DNA of 36,481 nt from JAKFWI01 sp050246435 (GTDB taxonomy: Bacteria; Pseudomonadota; Alphaproteobacteria; Caulobacterales; Aquidulcibacteraceae). Positions 1 to 6,492 of the stretch are shown here, piece by piece; position 1 is the first letter of the stretch, and each line of letters starts with the position of its first letter. A program made the position numbers and the translations under genes. The notes beneath the pieces are model-generated. The model did not search any database. It saw only the letters and a list, made by a program, of their open reading frames with translations, and was not told the origin of the DNA. The stretch covers positions 1-36,481 of the forward strand of contig JBFWWB010000012.1 in the NCBI GenBank assembly GCA_050246435.1, in the 5' to 3' direction.

Positions 1-308
1 ATGAAGCGCAGCCAGATCGGAAAGCACTGCCCAATGCAGGCGGCGGCGCCGGCGATCAGGCCCGCTTCCGGTCCCGCGAAATGCCGCGCGATCAGCAATG
101 CGGCGGCGGCCTTGCCGCCATCCAGCAGCAATGTTGCGAGGGCGATGTCCTTGCGTCCGGTGCGCAACACATTGGTCGCGCCGATGTTGCCGGAGCCGAC
201 CTTGCGGATGTCGCCCAGGCCGGCCAGACGCGTCAGCAGCAGGCCGAACGGGATCGATCCCAGCAGATAGCCGCCAAACACGGCTGCGACGTGTCCTACG
301 CCCAACAT
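1..308 (-). CDS. plsY: Glycerol-3-phosphate acyltransferase PlsY, N-terminal part (cut by window edge)
   Basis: The minus strand from an ATG at 308 reads as the first ~102 residues of PlsY, the inner-membrane enzyme that transfers an acyl group from acyl-phosphate to glycerol-3-phosphate in phospholipid synthesis. Seen directly: the first membrane segment ending in GSIPFG, then the conserved cytoplasmic motif GSGNIGATNVLRTG, then DGGKAA followed by further hydrophobic sequence. These match the first conserved motifs of the family. The start codon lies one base after the stop codon of the dihydroorotase-like gene, so the two are almost certainly co-transcribed. The remaining half of the protein lies beyond the left edge. 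Identification is secure. Confidence 0.93.
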   Translation of the reverse strand, partial: MLGVGHVAAVFGGYLLGSIPFGLLLTRLAGLGDIRKVGSGNIGATNVLRTGRKDIALATLLLDGGKAAAALLIARHFAGPEAGLIAGAAACIGQCFPIWLRF

Positions 309-309
309 G

Positions 310-1593
310 TCAGTGCGCCATATGGATCGTTTCGCCCGCCACGATCGTGCGCCGCGCGATCCCGCGCAGCGTGCGCCCATCGAATGGCGAATTGCGCGAT
401 TTGGAAAGCAGCTTCTCCGCGTCGAACGCGAATTCCGCGTCCAGATCGACGAGGATCAGGTCGGCCGGCGCGCCCTTGCGCAAGCGCCCCTGCGGCAGGC
501 CCAGAAGCTCGGCGGGGCGCACGGTCATCGCGCGCACGATCGCCAGCAGCGGCAACCCGTAAGAGAAATGCAGCGACAACGCGCCGGGCAGCAGCGTTTC
601 GAGCGCCGCGGCGCCTGTGGCGGCTTCGCTGAAAGGCAGGCGCTTGTCCTCCGCGGGGCGCGGATCGTGGCCGGAAACGATCACGTCGATCAGGCCGCTC
701 GTCACAGCTGACGCAAGCGCTGCGCGATCCTCCTCCGCGCGCAGGGGCGGGGCAAGCTTTGCGAAGGTGCGGTAATCGCCGATCTCGCTTTGATTGAGCG
801 CGACGTGGTGCACGCTGACGCTGGCGGAGACCGCGGCGCCCTCCTGCTTCGCGCGCTCCAGCGGGCGCAGGGTTTGCGCGCAGGACAGCAAGTCGAGCAT
901 CAGGCGCGCGCCGGTGAGCTGGGCGAGCGCCAAGTCGCGCTCGGCCATGATCGTTTCGGCGGCGGCGGGAATGCCTGGCAGGCCGAGCCGACCGGCGAGT
1001 TCGCCTTCGTGCATGGCCCCGCCCTGCGCGAGATAGGGATCCTCCGGGCGGTGCGCGACGAGTGCGCCGAACGCGGTGGAATAGGAAAGCGCGCGGCGCA
1101 TCACCAGGCTGTCGATCACCGGCTTGTCGCCGTTGGTGAACATGACGGCGCCGGCTTCCTGCAGCAGGCCCATCTCCGTCATCGCTTCGCCCTTGAGGCC
1201 GCGCGTCAGCGCGGCGGCTGGCAGGATGCGCGTCTTGGTGCGGGCAGGCGCGCGGCGCAGCACGAAATCGACGAGGCTTTGATCGTCGATCACCGGATCG
1301 GTGTCGGGCATGACGATCATCGTCGTGACGCCGCCGGCGGCTGCTGCACGCCCGGCGCTTTTGAACGTTTCCTTGTGCTCCGCGCCCGGCTCGCCGGTGA
1401 CGACGCGCATGTCGATCAGGCCGGGCATCAACGCCATGCCCGCGGCCTCGATGATCTCCGCGCCTGCCGCCTCGCGCATATGCGCGCCCGCATCGAGGAT
1501 GACCTCGCCCTCGATCAGCACGCCGCCCGGCCCGTCATAGCCGGAGGCTGGATCGATCAGGCGCGCATTGCGGATCAGAATGCGCTTGCTCAT
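310..1593 (-). CDS. pyrC: Dihydroorotase-like protein lacking catalytic metal ligands (PyrC'-type)
   Basis: A 427-residue class I dihydroorotase homologue of the amidohydrolase superfamily. The family normally cyclises carbamoyl-aspartate in pyrimidine synthesis with zinc held by a D-x-H-x-H motif. Here that motif reads D61-M-R63-V-V65, so both histidines are gone. The region that is usually GARYHxxHxS reads GARLMLDLLS (228-237), and the usual TDHAPH reads SGHDPR (307-312), removing the catalytic aspartate. The fold-level motifs are otherwise kept: MPGLID, FTNGDKPV, HEGELAGRLGLPGIP and PPLRAEEDR. This is the pattern of the inactive PyrC' subunit that supports aspartate transcarbamoylase assembly in pseudomonads. 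The position just downstream of pyrB fits that role, and a true dihydroorotase should then be encoded elsewhere. The loss of residues is seen; the structural role is inference. Confidence 0.9.
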   Translation of the reverse strand: MSKRILIRNARLIDPASGYDGPGGVLIEGEVILDAGAHMREAAGAEIIEAAGMALMPGLIDMRVVTGEPGAEHKETFKSAGRAAAAGGVTTMIVMPDTDPVIDDQSLVDFVLRRAPARTKTRILPAAALTRGLKGEAMTEMGLLQEAGAVMFTNGDKPVIDSLVMRRALSYSTAFGALVAHRPEDPYLAQGGAMHEGELAGRLGLPGIPAAAETIMAERDLALAQLTGARLMLDLLSCAQTLRPLERAKQEGAAVSASVSVHHVALNQSEIGDYRTFAKLAPPLRAEEDRAALASAVTSGLIDVIVSGHDPRPAEDKRLPFSEAATGAAALETLLPGALSLHFSYGLPLLAIVRAMTVRPAELLGLPQGRLRKGAPADLILVDLDAEFAFDAEKLLSKSRNSPFDGRTLRGIARRTIVAGETIHMAH

Positions 1594-1597
1594 GCGC

Positions 1598-1747
1598 TCA
1601 CGATTTCCGCGCGCTCAGAGAAAGCGTGGTGGAGAAGCCGATCGCGATCAGCAACGGCGTCCAGATCGGCAGCGCGCCCAAGCCCGGCGCATCGAGCGCT
1701 TTGGCTAGGTGATCGTCCACGCACCACCAGAGCAGGAACATCCACAT
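1598..1747 (-). CDS. 49-residue hydrophobic peptide between pyrB and pyrC'
   Basis: Not a recognised family. An ATG at 1747 opens a 49-codon frame ending in TGA at 1598-1600, four bases before the ATG of the dihydroorotase-like gene. A strong ribosome binding site (GGAGG) sits 7 bases upstream, in the short gap after the pyrB stop codon. The peptide starts MWMFLLWW, has a short charged stretch (VDDHLAKALD), and then a second hydrophobic segment (IWTPLLIAIGFSTTLSL) ending in ARKS. It could therefore be a small membrane protein with one or two membrane segments. The ribosome binding site, tight spacing and matching strand argue for real translation. It may only serve translational coupling from pyrB to pyrC'. 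Function unknown. Confidence 0.62.
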   Translation of the reverse strand: MWMFLLWWCVDDHLAKALDAPGLGALPIWTPLLIAIGFSTTLSLSARKS

Positions 1748-1762
1748 CGGCCGTCCTCCGCA

Positions 1763-2740
1763 TCACGCCGCAGTCTCCGCGTTCGCCGCCAGCGCTTCCA
1801 GCACGGCCATGCGCAGCGCCACGCCCATTTTCACCTGGCGCTCGATGAGGCTGACGTTCGGATCGTCGGCGACGTTGCTGTCGATCTCGACGCCGCGATT
1901 CATCGGCCCCGGATGCATCACCAGCGCGCCCGGCTTGGCGAGCGCGAGCTTCTCCGCGTCAAGCCCGTAGAACCAGAAATATTCCCGGCTGGACGGAATG
2001 AGCCCGCCCACCATCCGCTCACGCTGCAGGCGCAGCATCATCACCACGTCGGCCCCTTTGAGGCCCTCTCGCATGTCGTGAAACACGCGCGCGCCCCAGT
2101 TGCGCGCATGTGCGGGCGCCAAAGTTGGCGGGCCGATCAGGCGCACCTCCGCGCCCAGCAGGTTGAGCAGGATCGCGTTCGAGCGGGCGACGCGCGAATG
2201 CAGAATGTCCCCGCAGAGGGCGACGACGACGCCCTCGATGCGCCCGAGCGCGCGCCGGATCGTCAGCGCGTCGAGCAGAGCTTGCGTAGGATGTTCGTGC
2301 GCGCCGTCGCCGGCATTGATCACCGCGCACGCCACCTTGCGCGCCAGCAATTGCGCGGCGCCGGAAGCGCCGTGGCGCACCACCAGTAGATCGGGGCTCA
2401 TCGCGTTGAGGGTGGCTGCGGTATCGATCAGCGTTTCGCCCTTCGCCACCGAAGACGTGCGCACATTCATGTTCACGACGTCGGCGCCCATGCGCTTGCC
2501 CGCCAGTTCGAACGAGCTTTGCGTGCGCGTGGAATTCTCGAAGAAGAGGTTCACGAGCGTGCGCCCGCGCAACGTGTCGAGCTTTTTCACGCGCTGATCC
2601 AGCAGCGGAATGAAATGCTCGGCGCGGTCGATCAGCGCGAGCGCATCCTGCGCGGTGAGATCGGCGATGGCGATGAGATGGCGCTGGCGGAAAATCGGCG
2701 CGCCTGCTCTCGCATCGTCGCTGGTTTTGCGGGCGTTCAT
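1763..2740 (-). CDS. pyrB: Aspartate carbamoyltransferase catalytic chain
   Basis: A 325-residue aspartate transcarbamoylase, which joins carbamoyl phosphate to aspartate in the committed step of pyrimidine synthesis in the cytoplasm. Seen: the carbamoyl-phosphate loop FFENSTRTQSSFELA (STRT at 70-73), SSVAKGET (K100), H123 in VRHGASG, the HPTQ motif at 150-153, and HPGPMNRG near the C-terminus. Length is normal. The chosen ATG at 2740 has no clear Shine-Dalgarno sequence; an inverted-repeat arm lies 16-25 bases upstream of it. It is the first gene of a minus-strand run pyrB - small ORF - pyrC' - plsY. With an inactive dihydroorotase partner next door, the enzyme is probably of the large PyrB/PyrC' type. 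No pyrI-like regulatory chain is seen. Confidence 0.95.
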   Translation of the reverse strand: MNARKTSDDARAGAPIFRQRHLIAIADLTAQDALALIDRAEHFIPLLDQRVKKLDTLRGRTLVNLFFENSTRTQSSFELAGKRMGADVVNMNVRTSSVAKGETLIDTAATLNAMSPDLLVVRHGASGAAQLLARKVACAVINAGDGAHEHPTQALLDALTIRRALGRIEGVVVALCGDILHSRVARSNAILLNLLGAEVRLIGPPTLAPAHARNWGARVFHDMREGLKGADVVMMLRLQRERMVGGLIPSSREYFWFYGLDAEKLALAKPGALVMHPGPMNRGVEIDSNVADDPNVSLIERQVKMGVALRMAVLEALAANAETAA

Positions 2741-2755
2741 GCGCGCTGGCGCGGC

Positions 2756-2808
2756 GAATCTGAAAGTCGCCCCACTTCGATGGCGGGCGCCGAGCGAATT
2801 TCAGATTC
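2756..2808. repeat. Inverted repeat in the pyrB leader (10-bp arms)
   Basis: GAATCTGAAA at 2756-2765 is matched exactly by TTTCAGATTC at 2799-2808, separated by 33 bases. The first arm ends only 16 bases upstream of the pyrB start codon, so the repeat lies in the leader of a minus-strand transcript and could fold in RNA. Each arm contains a GANTC site (2756-2760 and 2804-2808), the target of the cell-cycle methyltransferase CcrM in many alphaproteobacteria. It could be an operator, a leader hairpin or part of a dispersed intergenic repeat; the sequence alone does not decide. Confidence 0.5.
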
Positions 2809-2835
2809 ACAAGCCACGCCAGGACTCCAAATGGG

Positions 2836-2912
2836 CAAGCGCTCCTTTGGATTTGAAGTTCGCTTTGCGACCGATCCCGAGGAATTCGCGAACTTCAACT
2901 CCGGAGCGCTTG
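2836..2912. repeat. Long nested inverted repeat upstream of pyrB
   Basis: Two sets of perfect arms are nested. CAAGCGCTCC (2836-2845) pairs with GGAGCGCTTG (2903-2912), and TTGAAGTTCGC (2853-2863) pairs with GCGAACTTCAA (2888-2898). The inner loop is 24 bases, with small asymmetric bulges between the two paired blocks. The 77-bp element sits between pyrB and the small ORF at 3060. It resembles a REP- or MITE-like palindromic unit, but no second copy was seen in this window, no terminal duplication is evident and there is no T-run, so a simple terminator is unlikely. The remainder of the 2741-3059 gap shows no convincing gene. Confidence 0.55.
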
Positions 2913-3059
2913 TTCGCACATTTGGCGCGCGCGCGGCAAGCTGCGGCGGAACTGTGGCTAAAACTCTGAGCAACGCCGCTTTTCAGCCGCGCGAATCAGG
3001 AACTCCAGGCGTCGCCGCCGCGTCGGGGCTGTGCGGGCGGTCGGAGTGGAGATTGGAAA

Positions 3060-3347
3060 ATGGATGAGCTCAGTTTCAAGCCTGCCGGGGCGGCCTTCGT
3101 GGCGGTCGTGGCGGCCTTGGCCCCGAGCCAGACGGTCCACGCAGCGCCTCCCGCGCAAGCGCCCGGCTTGGCGGCCGTAGCGGCCCACGATCGGGCCCGC
3201 GCGCAGGAGACGGCGGCCCGCGACGCCTTGGGGGAGGCGGCCGCCCGCCTCGGCCCAGCGGCCCCGTTCAGCGAGTTATCCACAGAGACAACCCCCCGCC
3301 AGCCCATCCTGGCGAAAGGACAGCTGGGCTTGCCGTTCGAGGAGTGA
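3060..3347 (+). CDS. Hypothetical small alanine-rich protein
   Basis: A 95-residue protein of no family I recognise. It begins MDELSFKPAGAAF and continues with a hydrophobic, alanine-rich stretch ending near HAAPPAQ, which might be a weak export signal or anchor. A helical AHDRARAQETAARD region follows, then a C-terminal tail with GQLGLPFEE. The start has a GGAG about 9 bases upstream, and codon use (high GC at third positions) matches the neighbours better than the overlapping minus-strand frames do. It lies between divergent pyrB and convergent ruvX. A perfect DnaA-box-like TTATCCACA occurs inside it at 3276-3284. Real gene status is likely but not certain. Confidence 0.5.
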   Translation: MDELSFKPAGAAFVAVVAALAPSQTVHAAPPAQAPGLAAVAAHDRARAQETAARDALGEAAARLGPAAPFSELSTETTPRQPILAKGQLGLPFEE

Positions 3348-3470
3348 CATCCAGGGAAGGCTCCCGTTGGAGGAGCGGCGCATCGATGTTGGCGGTGCGC
3401 TCAAGGTGGGGGCGGTCAGCGTTTTTCGATCGCCATCGTCGCGCAAGCCGCCCCCATCGCCCTCGGTTTT

Positions 3471-3941
3471 TCAGGCTTCGAGGCGCCCCAGCCGCTCCAG
3501 GGCGGATTGCAGCAGATACGCCGCGGCGGCGCTGTCCACGAGGCGGGCGCGCTGGGCGCGGGTCGCCTCGGCGGCGATCAGCGCGCGGGTGACGGCGGCG
3601 GTCGTCAGCCGCTCGTCCCAGAACATGATCGGCGCGTCGCGGACGCCCAGCAGATTGCGCGCGAACCCACGCGCCGATTGCGCCGCTGGGCCGGCGCTTC
3701 CGTCCATGTTGAGGGGCAGCCCGATCACCAGGCCGGCGCAGCCGCGCGCGTCATACAGAGCAAACAGGCGCGCCGCATCCGCCGCAAAGCGGGTGCGGGC
3801 GATCGTTTCCACCGGCGTCGCCACGCGGCGGCCGGGATCGGAGGCCGCTACGCCGATGCGCTTGGCGCCGGGATCGACGCCCAGTAGCGCGCCGGAGGGC
3901 GCCAGGGCGGCGGCGAAATCGGAAAGCGCGAGAATAGGCAA
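3471..3941 (-). CDS. ruvX: Putative pre-16S rRNA nuclease / Holliday junction resolvase-like RuvX (YqgF)
   Basis: A 156-residue RNase H-fold protein of the YqgF/RuvX family, associated with processing the 5' end of 16S rRNA and earlier annotated as a Holliday junction resolvase. Visible motifs: LLGVDPGAKRIGVA near the N-terminus with the first catalytic aspartate (D23), VIGLPLNMDGS, MFWDERLTT and the final LVDSAAAAYLL with the last acidic residue. Length is slightly above the usual ~140 residues because of a short N-terminal extension; an internal start is possible. It is transcribed away from gatC, with about 100 bp of shared upstream region, and toward the small ORF at 3060. The ruvX-pyrB neighbourhood is common in alphaproteobacteria. 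Confidence 0.9.
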   Translation of the reverse strand: MPILALSDFAAALAPSGALLGVDPGAKRIGVAASDPGRRVATPVETIARTRFAADAARLFALYDARGCAGLVIGLPLNMDGSAGPAAQSARGFARNLLGVRDAPIMFWDERLTTAAVTRALIAAEATRAQRARLVDSAAAAYLLQSALERLGRLEA

Positions 3942-4040
3942 GGTCCGCGATGTGGGGGCGGGCCGCGCCTGACGTCAACCGGGCCAACTTGCGTGTGCGC
4001 GGGCGCGCTGTTAGCTCGACCGCTCCCAAGGAGAGACCCA

Positions 4041-4325
4041 GTGATCGACGAGCAGACCGTGCGGCGCGTGGCGCACTTGGCGCGGGTGGCGCTGCCGGAG
4101 GCGCGCGTCGCCCCGATGGTGAACGAGCTCAACACGATCATCGCCTGGATCGAGCAGCTGAATGAGGTCGATATCGAGGGCGTGCCCGCGATGACCAGCG
4201 CGGTGGAGGCGAAATTGCCGATGCGCGATGACGTCGTGACCGATGGCGGCAACGCCGCCGCAGTGCTCGCCAACGCGCCGAAAACCGAAGACGGCTTCTT
4301 CGTGGTGCCGAAGGTCGTCGAATGA
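4041..4325 (+). CDS. gatC: Aspartyl/glutamyl-tRNA amidotransferase subunit C
   Basis: A 94-residue GatC, the small subunit that stabilises GatA-GatB in the enzyme converting Glu-tRNA(Gln) and Asp-tRNA(Asn) to their amide forms. The family opening is clear: IDEQTVRRVAHLARVAL, then ELNTIIAWIEQLNEVD, the linker VPAMTSAVEAKLPMRDD and the C-terminal FFVVPKVVE. I chose the GTG at 4041 because an AAGGAGAG ribosome binding site lies 5 bases upstream and the protein then has standard length; an upstream in-frame start at 3993 would add an unconserved extension. The stop codon overlaps the start of gatA (ATGA), so the subunits are translationally coupled. Confidence 0.94.
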   Translation: MIDEQTVRRVAHLARVALPEARVAPMVNELNTIIAWIEQLNEVDIEGVPAMTSAVEAKLPMRDDVVTDGGNAAAVLANAPKTEDGFFVVPKVVE

Positions 4326-5800
4326 GCGAACTCACGCAGCTCACCTTGGCCGCGGCGCTCGACGGCATGGCCAAGAAGCGTTTCTCCTCGCGCGATCTGA
4401 CGGACGCCTTCCTCGCCGCGATCGAGAAGGCCAATCCGCACGTGAACGCCTATGTCGCCGTGACGGCGGAGAGGGCGCGCGCGATGGCCGCGGCTTCCGA
4501 TGCGCGCCGGGCCAAGAACGAAGCTGGCGCACTGGAAGGCGCGCCGCTGGGGATCAAGGACCTGTTCTGCACCGCCGGCGTGCGCACCACCGCGTGCTCC
4601 AACATTCTCGGCGAATTCACGCCTACCTATGACAGCACGGTCACCGCCAATCTTTGGCGTGACGGCGCGGTGATGCTCGGCAAGCTCAACATGGACGAGT
4701 TCGCGATGGGCTCGTCCAACGAAACCAGCCGCTTCGGGCCGGTCGTCAATCCGTGGCGGCGCGCCGGCGGCAATGCGCAGCTTACGCCGGGCGGTTCTTC
4801 CGGCGGTTCGGCTGCGGCGACAGCGGCCGATCTTTGCCTCGCAGCCACCGCGACAGACACCGGCGGATCGATCCGCCAGCCCGCCGCCTTTACCGGCACG
4901 ACCGGCATCAAGCCGACCTATGGGCGCTGCTCGCGCTGGGGCATCGTGGCGTTCGCGTCGTCGCTCGATCAGGCGGGGCCGATCGGGAAGAGTGTCGAGG
5001 ATTGCGCGATCCTGCTGCAATCGATGGCTGGTCACGATGCGAAGGACTCCACCTCGCTGCCGGTCGATACGCCCGATTTCCGCGCCGCCGTCGGCAAATC
5101 GGTGAAGGGCATGAAGATCGGCGTGCCGGCGGAATACCGCGTCGGCGGCATGCCCGGCGAGATAGCGAACTTGTGGGATGCCGGCGCCGCTTGGCTGAAG
5201 GATGCGGGCGCAGAGATTGTTCCCATTGCGCTGCCGCACACCAAGTACGCGCTGCCCTGTTATTATATCGTGGCGCCCGCGGAGGCTTCCTCCAATCTCG
5301 CGCGCTATGACGGCATGCGCTTCGGCGCCCGCGCCGAAGGCCGCGATCTCACCGAAACGTACGAACAAACGCGCGCGCGCGGTTTCGGCGCGGAGGTTCA
5401 GCGCCGCATCCTGATCGGCGCCTACGTCCTGAGCGCGGGCTATTACGATGCGTATTATCTGCGCGCGCAGAAGGTGCGCACGCGGATCGCGCAGGACTTC
5501 CGCGCTGCGTTCGAGAAGGTCGATGCGATCTTGACGCCGACGACGCCGTCCGCGGCCTTCGCGCTCGGTGAAAAGAGCGGCGATCCGCTGGCGATGTATC
5601 TGAACGACATCTTCACCGTGACAGCGAACCTCGCAGGGCTCCCGGCGCTCTCGCTGCCGGCGGCGCTCGACGCCCAGGGCCTGCCGCTGGGGCTGCAGGT
5701 GATCGGCCGCCCGCTGGATGAGGCGGGCGTGTTCTCGGTCGCCGCGGCGCTGGAGAAGGCGGCAGCCTTCACGGCGCGCCCGGCGCCGTGGTGGGCCTGA
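4322..5800 (+). CDS. gatA: Aspartyl/glutamyl-tRNA amidotransferase subunit A
   Basis: A 492-residue amidase-signature enzyme that releases ammonia from glutamine for the tRNA-dependent amidation carried out with GatB and GatC. The Ser-cisSer-Lys triad is visible: K79 in APLGIKDLF, S159 in the GGSSGGS loop and S183 in DTGGSIRQP. Other family blocks include NMDEFAMGSSNE, TGIKPTYGRCSRWG, SLDQAGPIGKSVED and PALSLPAA. Length is normal, with a small insertion (RRAGGNAQ) before the serine loop. It overlaps gatC by 4 bases. gatB, often the next gene, is not here: a tRNA-Ser gene follows after 60 bases. Confidence 0.96.
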   Translation: MSELTQLTLAAALDGMAKKRFSSRDLTDAFLAAIEKANPHVNAYVAVTAERARAMAAASDARRAKNEAGALEGAPLGIKDLFCTAGVRTTACSNILGEFTPTYDSTVTANLWRDGAVMLGKLNMDEFAMGSSNETSRFGPVVNPWRRAGGNAQLTPGGSSGGSAAATAADLCLAATATDTGGSIRQPAAFTGTTGIKPTYGRCSRWGIVAFASSLDQAGPIGKSVEDCAILLQSMAGHDAKDSTSLPVDTPDFRAAVGKSVKGMKIGVPAEYRVGGMPGEIANLWDAGAAWLKDAGAEIVPIALPHTKYALPCYYIVAPAEASSNLARYDGMRFGARAEGRDLTETYEQTRARGFGAEVQRRILIGAYVLSAGYYDAYYLRAQKVRTRIAQDFRAAFEKVDAILTPTTPSAAFALGEKSGDPLAMYLNDIFTVTANLAGLPALSLPAALDAQGLPLGLQVIGRPLDEAGVFSVAAALEKAAAFTARPAPWWA

Positions 5801-5860
5801 GGGCGCGCGCGGGCGGGGCGCGTTTACAGGGATCGCGGCGCGGGCCATAAGCGCGCCGCC

Positions 5861-5950
5861 GGAGAGGTGGCCGAGTGGCTGAAGGCGCACGCTTGGAAAG
5901 CGTGTTTACGGGCAACCGTAACGAGGGTTCGAATCCCTCTCTCTCCGCCA
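5861..5950 (+). tRNA. tRNA-Ser (anticodon GGA)
   Basis: A 90-base class II tRNA with encoded CCA. The acceptor arm GGAGAGG pairs with TCTCTCC, followed by discriminator G and CCA. The anticodon stem-loop CACGCTTGGAAAGCGTG presents GGA, there is a long variable arm (TTTACGGGCAACCGTAA region), and the T arm is GAGGGTTCGAATCCCTC. All arms pair well, so it should be functional. tRNA-Ser genes are frequent integration targets; the sequence after this one changes character, but no duplicated 3' tRNA segment or integrase was found in the window. Confidence 0.97.
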
Positions 5951-5966
5951 GACTCTTGAAAAATAA

Positions 5967-5994
5967 GCCGAAAGTTTGCGTAGTCGGCGTTTTT
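5967..5994 (+). terminator. Weak intrinsic terminator after tRNA-Ser
   Basis: GCCGA (5967-5971) and TCGGC (5984-5988) form a short 5-bp stem with a 12-base loop, followed by G and a T-run (5990-5994). Its position 17 bases after the mature tRNA end fits transcript termination. The stem is short, so confidence is modest. Confidence 0.4.
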
Positions 5995-6108
5995 GTTCAC
6001 GAAATTGGTCTCCCTTCTCATGAATCGGTGCGACGCGCGCGCGCCCTTCCGGATGGCGGGACGGACGGGGCCGAACGATGGCGGACGATCGGGGCTGATT
6101 TCCTTCCG

Positions 6109-6324
6109 ATGCCGCTCCTGGATGCGACGGCCGAAGCGGCGCTCACCGCCACAGGCCAACTCATCCTCGATGCGCGCCGCGCACGATCTCCGCGCCGCCA
6201 CCGCGCCAACGACCGCGCCGTGGATCACCTCCACCGGGCGAAGCCGTTCGAGAGCGAGCGCGAGCGAGTCGAGCATCTTTTCACCGTGTATGAGACTATG
6301 CGCGCGCCGCTAACGAGCGGATAG
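6109..6324 (+). CDS. Small ORF or gene remnant downstream of tRNA-Ser
   Basis: A 71-residue frame starting at an ATG at 6109, with no good ribosome binding site. The C-terminal two thirds looks protein-like: GQLILDARRARSPRRHRAND, then RAVDHLHRAKPFESERER and VEHLFTVYETM, with high-GC third positions. I do not recognise the family. The frame is open further upstream, but only through the tRNA, so a longer protein is not credible. It may be a small gene or the surviving 3' end of a larger one lost by rearrangement beside the tRNA. The rest of the 5951-6492 gap shows nothing else I can support. Confidence 0.35.
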   Translation: MPLLDATAEAALTATGQLILDARRARSPRRHRANDRAVDHLHRAKPFESERERVEHLFTVYETMRAPLTSG

Positions 6325-6492
6325 GCGAGCGACGATAGAAGGCATCGTCCATCTCGCCACGGGCGCGGCGACTAGGAGATCGAGTTGGCCCTGAGCCGCG
6401 CATTCGCTATCAATTTGGCCGGACGGTCTTCGAGACCGAGTGATCCGAGGCTCCGAGGCCAAACTTAGTCCAATAAAAGAGAGGATTCTAAG

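Noticed and set aside
3848..5890. 680-codon minus-strand frame across gatC and gatA
   Set aside because: Antisense shadow of the amidotransferase genes; arginine-rich with no recognisable domain.
5875..6108. Extension of the plus-strand frame at 6109 back through the tRNA
   Set aside because: It would translate the structured tRNA gene; only the downstream part looks protein-like.
5824..6276. 150-codon minus-strand frame containing GERGIRTLVTVARKHAF
   Set aside because: This is the antisense of the tRNA-Ser gene, a well-known source of spurious protein annotations.
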